Shown: one piece after another, positions 37,201-50,100 of the stretch
How positions within the stretch are numbered: position 1 is the stretch's first letter
Layout: each line of letters begins with the position of its first letter
Assembly (NCBI RefSeq): GCF_040581485.1
Contig: NC_090134.1
Coordinates: 21,723,698-21,787,697, forward strand
DNA length: 64,000 nt
Direction: 5' to 3'
Source of the DNA: Linepithema humile
Taxonomy: Eukaryota > Arthropoda > Insecta > Hymenoptera > Formicidae
The notes under the pieces: model-generated
Told to the model about the DNA's origin: nothing
Database searches by the model: none
The model's input: the letters and a program-made list of their open reading frames with translations, nothing else
Made by a program: the position numbers and the translations under genes

Positions 37201-40200
37201 TGTATACTCGCGCGCGAATACATCAGTCAACCGCATACACGATTTTCCAAGGTGCGGCGATAAGCGCTGCTTAGGAGTTCGGATTGCTTTAGACCGACGC
37301 TCGATCGCGCGCTACGTGACGATAGCAGCAACGATCGCGAGCAGCGCGGGAGATCGATTCCGTATCACGGCTACGCTGATAGTAATTGACTTTGGCGTTT
37401 CTCTCCGTCCTCGGCGAGAGCGAGCGAGTAAGCGAGATGAAACGCGAGTGAAATCCCGTGGGTCGCTCTCGTGCCCGAGCGGCCGATTGATCTGTCAACC
37501 GTTCCGTTAGGAAAAGAGTTGATCGACATGAATGAACCATTCAAGGCCACTTAATGGAATTCCCACGATTGTCCTTAAGGCATTATGCGACCGTGCGCCG
37601 GGTATAATAGCGCGAACAGCTGTCCGCGGCTTACGAACCCATCTCGCATAGACGCGCGCACACATCGCTGAGCACGCGTTAAGTCTACAGTCTTCCTGCG
37701 TAGAGGCGTACACATGCATGCACGTACGTAGTTCCGGATAAAACGCGCGGCGACATATGTAATGCACACGTATGATATTCCGCGAATGTATGCACCGCGT
37801 GCGCGAGCGTTTCATATAATGGCCATTGTTTCATTCGGTTAGATTCGCGAGATGCCGCGAAACGCGGGGATAAAAACCTATACGGGTATTTTCATTCAAT
37901 AGACCTCGCGCCGATTAGCGCACGTGTTTTTTGTCGCCCCTTGCATTGCCACAGCGAAAATACGTTTCGTCAATAGCTGATTAAAATAATTTATCGGAAA
38001 TTCCAAGGGAATATGCTATATGAATCTCGACATTGAGTATCAAATAATTCAGACTTTTCTAATTCAAAGTATATTCGACCAGTTTGAACTATCTGAACGC
38101 ATATTTTGGATTTTCAGAAAACTTGGATTGGTGTTATGATTCTATAAAATTTTTTAAATGTTTAATAATGAATTTTCGTCGAAAGAACATTTACTTCAAT
38201 CAGTTTTGGATCTTCTTGTAATAAGGATGCGTGAAAAATATCGAGTTCTAGTTTGAAACTTTGTTTTATTTACGCAAAATATTATATTTTAGAAATATAT
38301 CTCGTCTGCTTAATATTTCTTTCACTATTAATTTGCGATAAATCAAATTATCTTATAATAGAGATTAGCATTCTTTCTACATTTTTATTAAAAATTAAGA
38401 CCATAAATGCATGAAACTATTAATTGATAAAAGAGATATTTGTAAGTTAATATTTTGTAAATTAATAAATATTCAAAATTATATTTCTAAGTATATACAT
38501 TTAAAGTAATCTTTCAACGATCCGAAATGTTAGACCGCTGCAGAAATGAATAATTAATATCGCACAACTAAACAATAATAAATAAATGATAATTAAAGCC
38601 CGCCAAAGCCCGATGCCTCCCGTATCTTCTCTTCTTCTCGTTTATCGATGGCAGCTTTTTTATTTGTGAAAATACAATAAGAATCGCGCATTATTTTCTA
38701 CGACACTAATGAACTTTGTTATTGTACATCACGACAAAGAAAAAATTCCAAAAAAACGCGGAATTACACAAAGCTATGATTGACACTCATAAACAGGCAA
38801 GCAAACGGCAGAGGAAAATCGAAAATTCTATAGTTAAAATTGACAATAATTTGTAAGAAATCTTCTAAAAAAATTCGGTAAATTTACACAAATTAAGATT
38901 AAGCTAACGCGTAATTCGATTGTTGTTTACCTTCTTTTGTGACTTACGTGATAGGTACTTTGTTACCAGACGCACGACACACGCGAACGGAACGGCAGCG
39001 GCAATCGTTTCGTAATATTACATCGCGTATTACATTGCGATCGCGACAATTATACGATTTTCTACAAATCATTGCTGATTTTAACTGTACAATGTTCGAT
39101 TTTCCTCTGCCGTTTGTCTGCCTGTTCCGGAATCTCGATCAGATCAGCGATCAGATCGCTTCGTGCGATTTCGCATTTCTCTCGAGTCTTTTCTTTGTCG
39201 TGAAACGACAAAGTTTGCGTCGAAAAAAGTAGTGTCGTACAAAATCGCGCGATTGTAATTATAACAATTTTATTTTCGTGAATGAAAAAACAGCCATCGA
39301 TAAAAACTATGGCGATGAAAAAGAGGACGCTCGGATGAGATCAAACTACGATTTTAAAAGGTAAGTAATTTATAATTTATTTATTATAATAAGAATCTTG
39401 TAAACTATTTTTTTACGTTATAGAAAACATATAGTTATTAATTAAAACTGACAAAATTACTTACGAATCCATGAATCGAAAAGAGAATCTTCGATATATT
39501 TTATCAATCTACATTATCAAACGTGACATGTGAAAAGAATAAATTTATTTCAACATAATGCAAGAAAAAAAATTGACACAACTTTTCCCTTCTGAAAACT
39601 CAATACGATTGCAACAAGAAAACTTTGAGCACTTACAATAAACTGCGTGGGCGCAGATTCGAATGATAAGTTATATAATATTATGAGTATTAATAAAGTA
39701 TATAAAACCACTTCAGAGTAACAATTGCAATAACAACAATAACGTAATTCCGTTAATACGATTAAGCGTCGATAAAACAAATAGCACTCTCGATCGCAAT
39801 CGTGTTTTGGGGAGAATATATTTTTCATCGTTGATAAAAGAGTCGTCGGACTCACGGCGGATACGATACGAAATTAAAAGCCATTAAACTCGTGGTCGAA
39901 GGATTCCCCGGGTTTAGCCCGCGTCCGTGCAGCTGCACCACCCACGCGTATGATAGATACGCCACTGCCTTCAGCATTGTTTCTTTAATGATTCATGTGG
40001 GGTGATTGTACCGGGAGTAAAAGGAAGCAGTTTCCAACCGCGAATGCAATGAGCCCGCGTCGTTTCGAAAATATTAATTCGCCAGGAGTCATCATCGGAC
40101 GCTGATGCATCGACGAGCGCGCGTGCATAATGTCATGCTCTTTGTCAAACTCCGCAGCGACAAATTTGCTAATCGTATGATTGCGCAGTGCAAAACAGCT

Positions 40201-43200
40201 CGTACCAGCTCGCTTATTAATTTTCAGGACAAATATATCATAGGTTTACTGTGCGAAATGAATAATCAACATTCAATCGCTGTAAAAAAAACCACGATTT
40301 TTATATTAAAATTTAATTTATTTTAATTCGTGTTATCTTGTATATCTTTTTTAATGAAGAATAAATTTTTCATACTAATTACAAAATAAAATAATAATAA
40401 TTTCGCGAATCTTAATGATTTCTTACGTCAAACCGACGATGCAAACGTCATTAATATTAACAAAGCGTAGTAACAAGATTCACACCGGTGGAAATAATTT
40501 ATACAATATGCACTGCACTAGCATATACATATTATATGTCATTGTTTTATGTGAAATATTCACCACTCATGACAAAACACGCGTTCAATCGAACGCTACG
40601 TGATGTTTCGCTAATTCTCGGACGCGTTCAATCGATCAAAGATCGAAAAGTCTCCGGCGTAATGGAGAGACGCTTCTCGAAAATCTCGGCGCGTAAAAAA
40701 CCGTTGGACGGTCCCAACGAGTGGCGAGACACGTTTCGCAAAGCGTGTCAAGGGAAAAGCGACAGTTATCCTTCCAGCACCGACGCGCCTGCCACACGTT
40801 ACAAATAGCTCGGGCCGCGACCCGCGAAGCAGGACACGCTGTACACACAACTGCGTCGGAGTCGGCCGAGCAGGGAGACAAAGAGCAGAACAGCACAACG
40901 GCGCGTGTTCCTCCAAATCGGCATGTCCGTTGAGCCTCATGAATCTCAGCCGCGTTGCGGCTCTCCTTCGAGCGAAGGAGGGAAAAGCCCGGCGTTGTCC
41001 TGCACGGTTCGGCACGCAGCGACAGGCAGCGGCCAGCAGCAGCCAGCAGCAACCGGGGCACTCGCATGAGTCGTTCTCATCGTCAACGACACACTTGTTC
41101 CTCGAGTAAATTATTCTCTCCCCGCCCTCCCCTTCCTGCCCTCCCCCCTCCCCCCCGCTGTCCCTCGGGCCGGGCCGAAGGGGTCAAGCCTGCGAGGAAA
41201 GGTGCGGAGAAAGCTTTCAAGCGCGCGAAGCGCGTCCGACGCGCGGTTGACGCGCGGCGGCGCATTTTATTCAAATAATCGAGCGCCGATCGAACACACC
41301 CTTGCATTGCCCGACGACGCGGCGCGACGCGACGAAACGAGGCCCGGTGCAATCGCATAAAAGCGGCGAAACGCAATATACGTACCGTGTATGAATACGA
41401 TTGTGCTTCGCGCGTATACATGTGGGTGGAGAATCGACCTGTATTCGCGCGTGCAGGCCAATCGCGAGTCGGATACGTAAATAAATCACGCCGAGAGGTG
41501 TGCGAAAAGATCCGTCCGCCGATACGTCGCGATATGTTTAATAATCATATTAACAATATCTGGCAAAAAAAAAGTATAATAATAATATTCGACTGACCTA
41601 AATGTTATTTTAATGAACGAACTTCATTCAAACTCATTGCAAAACGAGCTGTCGCAGCGAAATTCCTCGCAAGAATTGATGTACGAAGACGCACGAGAGG
41701 GGACTGTAATTTTATAAGCTTCTGATTAAACTTTTAAATCGAATGCCTAATGCGGTTCGGTTGGTAAGCGGAAGTGACGACCCCAGCCGCTCACCTCTGT
41801 ACACTACTAACGCTCCGGCGCGTTTCAGATTTGAGAACGAAGAAAGCGTGCGCGCATCCCCGAAACCTTTACGGGTTGTTTAAGACCGCGGAACGGACGC
41901 GCCAAAAGTCGGAGATCCGTCCGCCGCCGTCGCGTCGATGTCTGCGTGTGTATTCCCCATCGTATACCCTTCTCTGACCTCAAGAGCAACGGCTGTGCCA
42001 TTACGTACGACTTCCTGCCGACCGAGTAAAGGAAGAATCGAAGATTTCTACACAACTCACCTCGGGAAGAGGTGTCTGCGTGCGTGCGCGAGCGCGCGCG
42101 ATGCAACCAGAGATACTGTCGAGCGACGAAAATTCCCAGGCTAACATCGAGGCTAAAACTGCTTAATTTCGGAATACGTTGCGTTAATTGCGAAACGGTA
42201 TCGAGAAATTCGATAAAAATTCTACAAGTGTTTCCAGTTTTTAAAAGAGATCTGTATCTCGTCAATTTTTCTCACGTCTAAAAATTTCGAAAAGAAATGT
42301 TTTAAATGTCTGTATTATTTATTCCAAATTATTGGAAAAAATGGTCTAAAGATTCTAACAACTTTTTGTATTTGAGTTTAACTACATTTCCAGGCAGTAA
42401 TAGAAAATATTTATGATAGAGAAAATTAACGTAACAAATTGCACATTGTTGTTGTATAAATAATGCAAAATATCGCACGCTAAAATAATCGTTTGTGGAT
42501 GATTTGATGTTCGAATGTATTTTAACGAAGCGCATCGTCGAATGTAATATCCGGTATTCGCTGTGCGGGATACTTAACTGCCTTAATTCGTTAATCCACG
42601 CGGCCATTGTTTGCAACGATGCAAATTTACCTCGTTGCAAATGAGTTTCGATTCATCGATAAGTCGCTATTGCCATTATGTTTATAACGCACTATGGATT
42701 TATGATAGATTCTAAAATCGCGACGAGCAGCAGCCTACGCATTCTTTGCCGCGAATTGAAAGCTGGTCGTTCGACGCAATGCGAAGCAGGCGAGTTTTTC
42801 ATCGAAATTACTTATTGCAACGATCTTTGTTAACATTTATGATGCAAATATGATTTAGCTGTCTCGTAATGACTTTCTTTGCACTCGCCGTCAATTATAG
42901 AACAATGAAGCGGTGACATTTAAAGCGGAATCATCAGTTCTACTTTTTTTCGTATAAATTCAGAGAATATTTTTTAACAATTAATATAGTCGATTGATAA
43001 TCGGTCGGTATACACGATATCTCACAAATTAATCAGTATGCTGCTACATGTCGTGCGCGAGAGCGTACATTTCATATGTCGAAATAACTATAAATAATGT
43101 TAATTCGCAATTAACTGCCAGTCACTGCTTAATCGTCAAGTCACCGATCTGAGTCACCGCAGAAAATACAAGGTCGTCGTCGGTGGCTTGTGCACACGCT

Positions 43201-46154
43201 CGTCCAGGGGTTAAGCGCGATGTCATTACTCCGTAATATTATTTCCTTGATTTTATATTCATATGCGCTGTAACAAAACATCTGAAAAACCCCGTTCGAA
43301 ATTTGTACGGGAAATCCGATCCGCCTGACAATAAAATAGCTGCACTTTTTCCGAGCCGAGACGTTATTTCCAGTCATCGAGTACCGAGAAAAGTCGAGTT
43401 GTATTTGCCTGCCGGTGGCGTAGCGTATCGTTCACGGAATTATTGACGTTTCGTCGATATAATCGATGTATTTGCAAATTGAGCCTGCTCGAGTAGGCTA
43501 GCGCGGTGACATACTATCGTTAAGATATTAATTCTTATCACGCAAAGAAACGAGAGTTGAGGATTGCGTTGGCTGTACAATATTAGCCAAAAGTTATAGA
43601 AATTTGAAAGCAACGTACACGTATTTCGTAAAATAATACTATCAGTTTGTCTGAAGTGTGAAATAGATAAATGTGTTGATTGTGCGGAAAATTTCAATAC
43701 TGCAATATTTAATGTCTTTATTGGAGAAAATGATTGGAGCAAATTATTAATAAATTTTGCAGCGCGCGATGTTCCGTAAAGATCAATGCGAAAATAAAAA
43801 TTATATAATTTTTAATCCGAGAATTGTGTCTAGATTTTTTTTAGTATATACAGGGTATCCCAGACTTGAAGACCGTATCACCCGTTAATGGCAGATTCCT
43901 GAGATCATTTAGAAACGAAAATCTTAATACCAAAATGTCGAGGCTACTATGGTATTTGAATGGGAAAGGCTTAAAGTTTACCAATAGCTTGTCAGAATTT
44001 CGCGCGCTCAGGGACATCGCATCTCGAAAGAACCCTTGCACAACACTTTATTCAATACGTTTTATTCACTTCACTCAGCTCTTATTCACTTTATTCACTT
44101 TATTTACATTGTTCGCAATACTAACGAATTTACTAACGATAATAATTTCTAAATTGTATTAAAACGCGATGCGCGTCGAACTGTCAAAGCAGTCGTGCCA
44201 TTGACAAATGACGTTTCTCATGTCATGAGAGAAAATCAATACTATCGATACGAAGTATGATCTGCTACATAAAGTATTGTGCAAGGATCCTTTCGAGATG
44301 CGATGTAGGGACCCTGAGCGCGCGAAATTCTGACAAACTTATTGGTAAACTTTAAGCCTTTGCAATTTAAATACTATAGTAGCCTTGACATTTTGGTATT
44401 AAGATTTTCGTCTCCAAATGGCCTCAGGAATCTGCCATTAACGGGTAATACGGTAAGTCTGGGACACCCTGTACTTAAAAGAAATATGAAACTAATCTAT
44501 GAAATTTTTATACTTTTATCATGTACGTACATCAAGTTTATAATATGATTCGTATTTACGCAAATCTTCAAATTAAAATGTCGCGGCACGCGACATGCGA
44601 TTACCCGGAACAAGCGTGACTGATTTTTTAATTAACAACTAATGTCATCATTTTGAATAGAAAATAAATAAAGGAAATGAGAATTAAATTTTTCAGAAGA
44701 TAATAATCCAAAGAGGGGAGAGAAAGAAAGCTTTATTTATTTATTATTTATTATCAAATGTTCTGAAATGTAAATTCACTCAAGCGCGAAAAACTGATAG
44801 CACGTTAAAAATGTGAATGTGACTACGTTTATGATGCATCAATGTAAAATATACACAAACAAAATTATAGTATATGTGAGTAAGTGCACATAACTGTCTG
44901 CGATAAGTATAGCATATTTTATAAAGAAGGCAGCGATGCACGTAGCGCAGACAAGCCGAGGGAGTAGTCAAGGTAGAAGATGAGAAGTTGTTCAATCGCG
45001 GTTATCAAAATTTTTCTTCAACCACGTAAATACGGGAATCAATCAATAAATGAGCACATATCGATATTATTGCAGAACCGCGTGCTGTGATGTTTCAAGC
45101 GAGCTCAGGACTGAGAGAGTTTCCGCGCGACATTATAAATTCATACGCGCGAATGTCTAAAAATATTGAAGATATTGCTTGAAAAATTTTTTCAAATGCA
45201 ACTAAGAATTAACATCAGACTTTATGTTTGATAAACACTTCAAATAAATTTTAGTTGGCCTCCGGATTTTGAAGTTTCTTGATAAAGTTTCACGTAACAT
45301 CTACTACCGGAATATCTAATGTACCTGCATGCGTGCGTGCGTATGAAATAACATGACATGGTTTGCGATCCGTGTGACAGCCGAGAGCAACGGATGGAAC
45401 GGCGAAATCATTTTGATGGAGTTGATTTTCGTCGTCAGGAAGCACCGCGGTCAAAAATTCTACGCTGTTGCCTCCGGCGTGGAATTTCTAGCCGCGCGTT
45501 ACCACATTTATAAATTTAAATTATCAAGCCCGAATTAAAATGTGTGTAGAACACACCTCAAAATCGTTATTTTCTTAAGAATCATTCTGTGTCCATCTTT
45601 TCATAACAGAAACACCGAAGCATTAATAATTTTCAAACTATAAGTTATTAAAAAAAAGAGATATTCGCCAACTAAATTTTACGAAACTGAAAGAATAGCA
45701 AAAAAGTACAATTCTCTTAGTTAATTAATATTATATTACCGCGATACTTTGTGTTTCTCATCGCATCAGATCAAATGTTAAGATTTTTATTAATCCACGA
45801 TCGGCAAACGTTGAACATAAAATTCTCGCAGCATCCCACAAATATCGCCGTAAGAAAACAAATAAGACTCGCGGGCAAACGAGATAAGAAATAGCTGAAA
45901 TTATACGATACGTTAGAAACGCACGCCGCGACTGGCACTTTTTCTCAACCTCCTCTTCTTAACAGTCTCAAAGGGTTGGAAGGGAGAAAGAGAGAAAGAG
46001 AGAAGGGTGGGGGGGGGAGGAGTCGCTCTTATCCTCTTTGCCTTCGCAGTACGACGTAATGATAGTGAAACATTGAATCTCGAGCGTAAACTGCAATTTA
46101 ATGGATTTCCAACACACCAACGTCTCGAGGACACGCGCAGGGGAAGGAGAAGGG

Positions 46155-46185
<31 letters not shown>

Positions 46186-47113
46186 TGAGAGAGCAAGTCA
46201 GAAAATTCAGAAAGGAGGGAAACGGCGCGCGGGCGCGTGCGATCCCAACGAGGGTTGAGAGAAACGCATCTCATCGCCCTTCGGTATATATATATATATA
46301 TATGTATATATATGTATGTATATCGTCCTCTCTCCGTCTCGTCGAGAGACTCGCACGGATCGGCGATAGCGCGATTGGCGATTATGTTAACCAAACACGC
46401 GCGGTACACGCCCCCGCAATTTGCCCGGGGATCATCTTCCCCTAATCGCCGGCGCTAATAACAGGATCACGGGGGTCCTGACCGCGCGGTCGTATATACT
46501 TATCCCTAATTCGCCGTATCGTTATTAATATATACGATACAATTGAGAACGATGGCGGGGAAGAAGACCGGATTGTCCCGATAAGCTCGCGATGTACGGA
46601 GTTTCGGCCACGCGCGCCGAAAAACGCGACTTCGCCCCCTTCTTTAACGTTTTCGTTTTGACAAATTTCACGAAAGTTATGTGTGATTTGCGAAATACAC
46701 TTTGCGTCGCATTCATCGTACGTGAGTAACGCCGAGAATTCTCGCGATAATATTTAAACACATTCGGTGTATCAGACGTGATTTTAAAATTCAAAAAAAA
46801 AAATATTTCGGACAAATATTTTAAGAAAGTTTGTTACCTTATTTACGCGTCTTGCGGAAATTTTCTACGTTACGCATGAACCGGTATAAATTGATGAAAT
46901 AAATATGAGAAAGAGAGAGAGAGAAAACAAAACTTACGTATAGTGAGAATAAGATGGACTGGTTTGATCGATGTGCACGGCGGTTGACAGGCCCTGCGCG
47001 ATGGCAGTCGAGTGATCCCTAGCTGGCGAAGAATTCTGCGCCGCCGCTGCCGCCGGTATAGCGTGATGGTAGCGCTGGCACATTTCGGCCAAGTTCCACC
47101 CATGGGCATCCAT
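22075..47113 (-). CDS. Sox15: SoxF-group HMG-box transcription factor (Sox15 orthologue)
   Basis: Sequence-specific nuclear HMG-box factor of 717 residues in eight coding exons (minus strand, 5' to 3'): 47113-46938, 37025-36839, 36278-35999, 24722-24500, 24163-23967, 23865-23651, 23504-23204, 22649-22075. All joins keep frame and use GT/AG. The ATG at 47113 is preceded in frame by TAA, bounding the start. The HMG box begins RIRRPMNAFMVWAKVERKKL at the end of exon 3 and continues KKWRGLTPQDRRPYVEEAER in exon 4, with an intron after KMLG. This box matches my memory of Drosophila Sox15 (SoxF) much better than SoxB or SoxE. Outside the box the protein is rich in Ser, Gln, Tyr and His; exon 8 carries a long polyglutamine tract and ends DDDFSVILADVRKTCYSS, a likely conserved transactivation or partner motif. 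Drosophila Sox15 acts in wing-hinge and sensory-organ development. Introns 1 and 3 span about 9.9 and 11.3 kb and probably hold enhancers. Confidence 0.92.
22156..22200. repeat. Pure CTG/CAG tract encoding polyglutamine in Sox15 exon 8
   Basis: Uninterrupted CTG on + reads as CAG for Gln on the coding strand. It sits about 25 residues from the C-terminus, after a QHPQSQSQ stretch. Pure codon use makes it prone to length variation. Confidence 0.9.
22650..23203. other. Sox15 intron 7
   Basis: AT-rich 554-base intron with donor GTAATG and acceptor TTTTTACAG; nothing else seen. Confidence 0.8.
24164..24499. other. Sox15 intron 4
   Basis: 336-base intron, donor GTAAGT and acceptor AAATTTAG; no further features seen. 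Confidence 0.8.
25655..25691. repeat. (CGG)n trinucleotide repeat
   Basis: Nearly pure CGG run with one GGT interruption, in Sox15 intron 3. Confidence 0.85.
25897..25967. repeat. (TA)n microsatellite
   Basis: Interrupted TA runs of about 70 bases in Sox15 intron 3. Confidence 0.85.
26305..26330. repeat. Poly(A) tract
   Basis: Run of A with a short AG end; no target-site duplication or retroposon body is visible beside it. Confidence 0.7.
29707..29754. repeat. (GTC)n trinucleotide repeat
   Basis: Imperfect then pure GTC run of about 48 bases in Sox15 intron 3. Confidence 0.85.
29791..29828. repeat. Compound pentanucleotide repeat (GGTGA)n(GGTAA)n
   Basis: About four GGTGA units followed by three GGTAA units; a single G-to-A change distinguishes the halves. 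Not the TTAGG telomere repeat. Confidence 0.85.
31044..31078. repeat. (GA)n microsatellite
   Basis: GAGAGA run with one AAAG interruption in Sox15 intron 3. Confidence 0.75.
34067..34145. repeat. (GGAC)n degenerate tetranucleotide array
   Basis: Five or so pure GGAC units, then variants GTAC, GAAC and GGAT in the same 4-base register over about 80 bases. Confidence 0.85.
36279..36838. other. Sox15 intron 2
   Basis: 560 bases, donor GTACGC. The acceptor on the coding strand reads AAGCAG (tandem NAGNAG), so exon 3 may start at 36278 or, with one extra Gln codon, at 36281. Nothing else seen. Confidence 0.75.
43851..44471. mobile_element. MITE-like DNA transposon with long terminal inverted repeats (621 bp)
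   Basis: Left end CAGGGTATCCCAGACTT and right end, reverse-complemented, CAGGGTGTCCCAGACTT. The arms are about 200 bases each and similar throughout (for example TTAATGGCAGATTCCTGAG and AAAGGCTTAAAGTTTACCAA appear in both), separated by about 210 unrelated bases with TTCACTTTATT words. The element is flanked by TA on both sides (43849-43850 and 44472-44473), as expected of Tc1/mariner-type TA insertion. No transposase is encoded, so it is non-autonomous. Superfamily assignment is inference. Confidence 0.85.
46142..46192. repeat. (GA)n microsatellite
   Basis: Interrupted GAGA run in Sox15 intron 1. Confidence 0.8.
46285..46322. repeat. (TA)n/(TATG)n microsatellite
   Basis: TA run passing into TATG units. 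Confidence 0.8.
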
Positions 47114-50100
47114 ATATTAGCACTGCTTCGCTTTTCCTTGGCGTACCATCCATTTCACACAAATGCGTTGATGCACTCACTCCCTCTCTTGGTCCGGTTT
47201 CGTTTTCTTTTCTTTTTCTTTTTTTTTTCTTCGCTTGTTTTCTCAGTGATTCACTCGCACAAAGGAACGTAAGAACGATCACTCACAACGATGATGCTCA
47301 TCGTGTCTCCTGTCGAGTAACGTCCGTGCGACGCGAAATCGTCTGTCGTTTAACGATCCGCAGCGCGATACTTCGCCGTCTCCGAGGATGCACGCGCACC
47401 GCCTGTTAATTAAGAAAATAAATTCATTTACTCGCCTGTTAATGACGCGTGCGTATTTAAAGAATCGATATAGAGGTGCTGTTAAAAAACCCTCCTCGCG
47501 ACATGCATGCCAATGATCGGTGTGAATTTAAAGTGGAATTATTTTCGATGTCGGATGAATGAACTTAACACGCGCGCGACAATCTCCCATTAATAAAATA
47601 ATTATTATAGAAATCATCAATGTTTATGTTTAACATTGCGAGTGACTTAAACCGACTTAGTTTGTAATATATTTATGTTAGTGAATTAATGTTTCCGCTT
47701 CCGCTCACTCGATCGTACTTTATATTTATAAAGACTATAAAATATGGTCTTCGAGGAGGATTTTTCTCAATAAATTCAATTAAAAAAATTAATTTGTTTA
47801 TTTAATTAGTAATCATACGCATCTCTACGTATATTCAGAAAATAATGCACTATTAAGTAGATTCCTCGCAATTTAAATGATAATAAAAATGTGAAATATT
47901 GCTGTATGAAACGAACAAAAACAAAAAGACTACGAGAATGATTATCAATTTAGAATATTATTATTGCTAACGGATAAATAGAATAAAATAACGATTTTCA
48001 AATAATAATATAAATAATTGATATAGAAACTACAAAAATAGTGAATATTTAATTAGCACCGCGTGGTGCAAATTGATTTAATTTACAGACGTTTATGTTT
48101 TTTGATAGTTTTATGAGTTAACGAATTAATTTGCGTTTCCGCTTATCCGATTGCGGTGTAACTTTATACTTGTGTCATTGCGACAGAATTATGGAACGTT
48201 TTCTCGAAGCGGAGTTTCTCCAATGACTTTCAATATACGCGCGTTCGATAGCTAACGGAACAACTAAATTCCATATTATATAACGATCCGAATGCAGTTT
48301 GAAGTCGCGGTTAATGAAAGTGTCCATTTAATTTCTAATCGCAAAACGGGTTAACGGGCACACCGCGTAATCGAAGGGCTCGAAAAGTCGCGTCGGATAA
48401 CGATCGGCATCCGGATCGGCAACGGATAACCGATCGACTTCTATTTGCGCTGCGGCGATTGAGCGTTAATAACCGTCGTGCAAAGGTACTTGTGAAATAA
48501 CTATAATCACTCGCGCGTGAGTTACCGCAACACAAAAATAATCATTGGATCCTCGCGATTCTATTTTTCCTTTTCGCTCGTGATTGAAAAAACGAACTAC
48601 AAGAATTTGGGCAGATTCGCTCATAGACGAATGACGATGAAATCGCGTCGAATTTGCAAGATATCGAATCGCGGAAAAATATTTACAACTCGAGGTGAAA
48701 AATTCCGCGGTGTACAATTAATGAGTGTTATTTGACGTCGCGAAATCTGATGTTTCGGCTATTTATAATGACGACAGACGCGGAGAAATTTGCGACATAA
48801 AACCTGTAAATACCCGAACGCTAACTGGATCGCCGGCGGACTGTCGTTTAATTGACCATTGATAAATTCGACCGACACACGCACACACACTCGCGCACAC
48901 ACGGTCGAGAGAAACAACTTTGTAATTTTAATTCCCTCGAGGAATTAATCGTCGACTACTGGGGATCGGGACGCCGTGTATTCCGGCCGTTTAAGCGATC
49001 GGACGTTAATCACGCCGGTAACCGCCGCGATATCGCCACAAAGCGACCAATCGCCAGTAAATTACCGGTCCCGCGCGGTCACGAATGGTAAAACGCCCGC
49101 GTTTCGCCCGCGCGGAGAGGCGCAATTAAGCGCCGCGGAATGCCACATACGAGATCGTCTTAACACCGAAAACTTATGAAACGCGATACTCGCAGATCTA
49201 TTTCACTACGCTCGCGCACCACGCTCGATTATCCGGCGACCGACTCGAAGCGTTCGCCGCGCCCATCCCGCTTAAACGTAATCGGAGACTTTCTGCAGTA
49301 CCTTTCACAAGTCGAAGATTCATAACTCTTATCACTGTTAATTAGAGATACGTCGTGCGTATCAGCTGTAACTTCCGCGCGGAAATAAAACGAATGCAAT
49401 GAAACGAGCGAAGTGGTTTGTCTTTTTTTTTTTTTTTTATTTAGCGTGAACGAGCACTGGTCGTACAACGACCACCGATAACACCACCTACGAGCGTGAG
49501 TTGAACGGCATAATACGCGGTGCGTTCGTTCCAGCGGAGATCTATAGCGAGCGCGTGCAATGTACGCGACGAAATCGTAAAAGAGTCGCGCGGGATCGCG
49601 CGGCGTGTACGCGAAGGCATACGTCGTATCGCGGCGAGACGCATAACGTAATAATCATAATGCGAGGATCGATACGGACGCGCGATGCGGTGTGTGTTCG
49701 TTCGTTGCATCGGCTGTCGCGCGGGGATGCCGATGCCGATGCCGATGCTATGAAAGTGAGGAGGAATGCGCGCGTGATGACGACGACAAGGATCGCCGCA
49801 TGAAAAATTGCTAAATTATTAGTTTCTACGCCGCTTGTTTTCGTTCACGAGTGCGCGCGACGTGTTTGTACGTCTTCCCCGCATCACTATCTCACTCTCC
49901 CTCTTTCTCTCTCTGTACGATACGCATCTCTGGATTGCGTAAAGTAAGATATGCACGAAGAAGACGCATAACGCACGCCTATAATGCGACGGATATAATG
50001 AGCGTGCGGACGATTAGCGCGATTATCCGAGAAATGTCTCCCGATAAATCGACGAGGTATAAATCAGTATTACGGCATACTTTCTAATGTATAAACGCGG

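Larger units (their letters stand above)
37026..46937. other. Sox15 intron 1
   Basis: About 9.9 kb. Contains the inverted-repeat transposon at 43851-44471, a CpG-rich island at roughly 40600-41350, and GA and TA microsatellites at 46140-46325. No additional coding exon found. Cis-regulatory content is likely but unproven. Confidence 0.7.
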
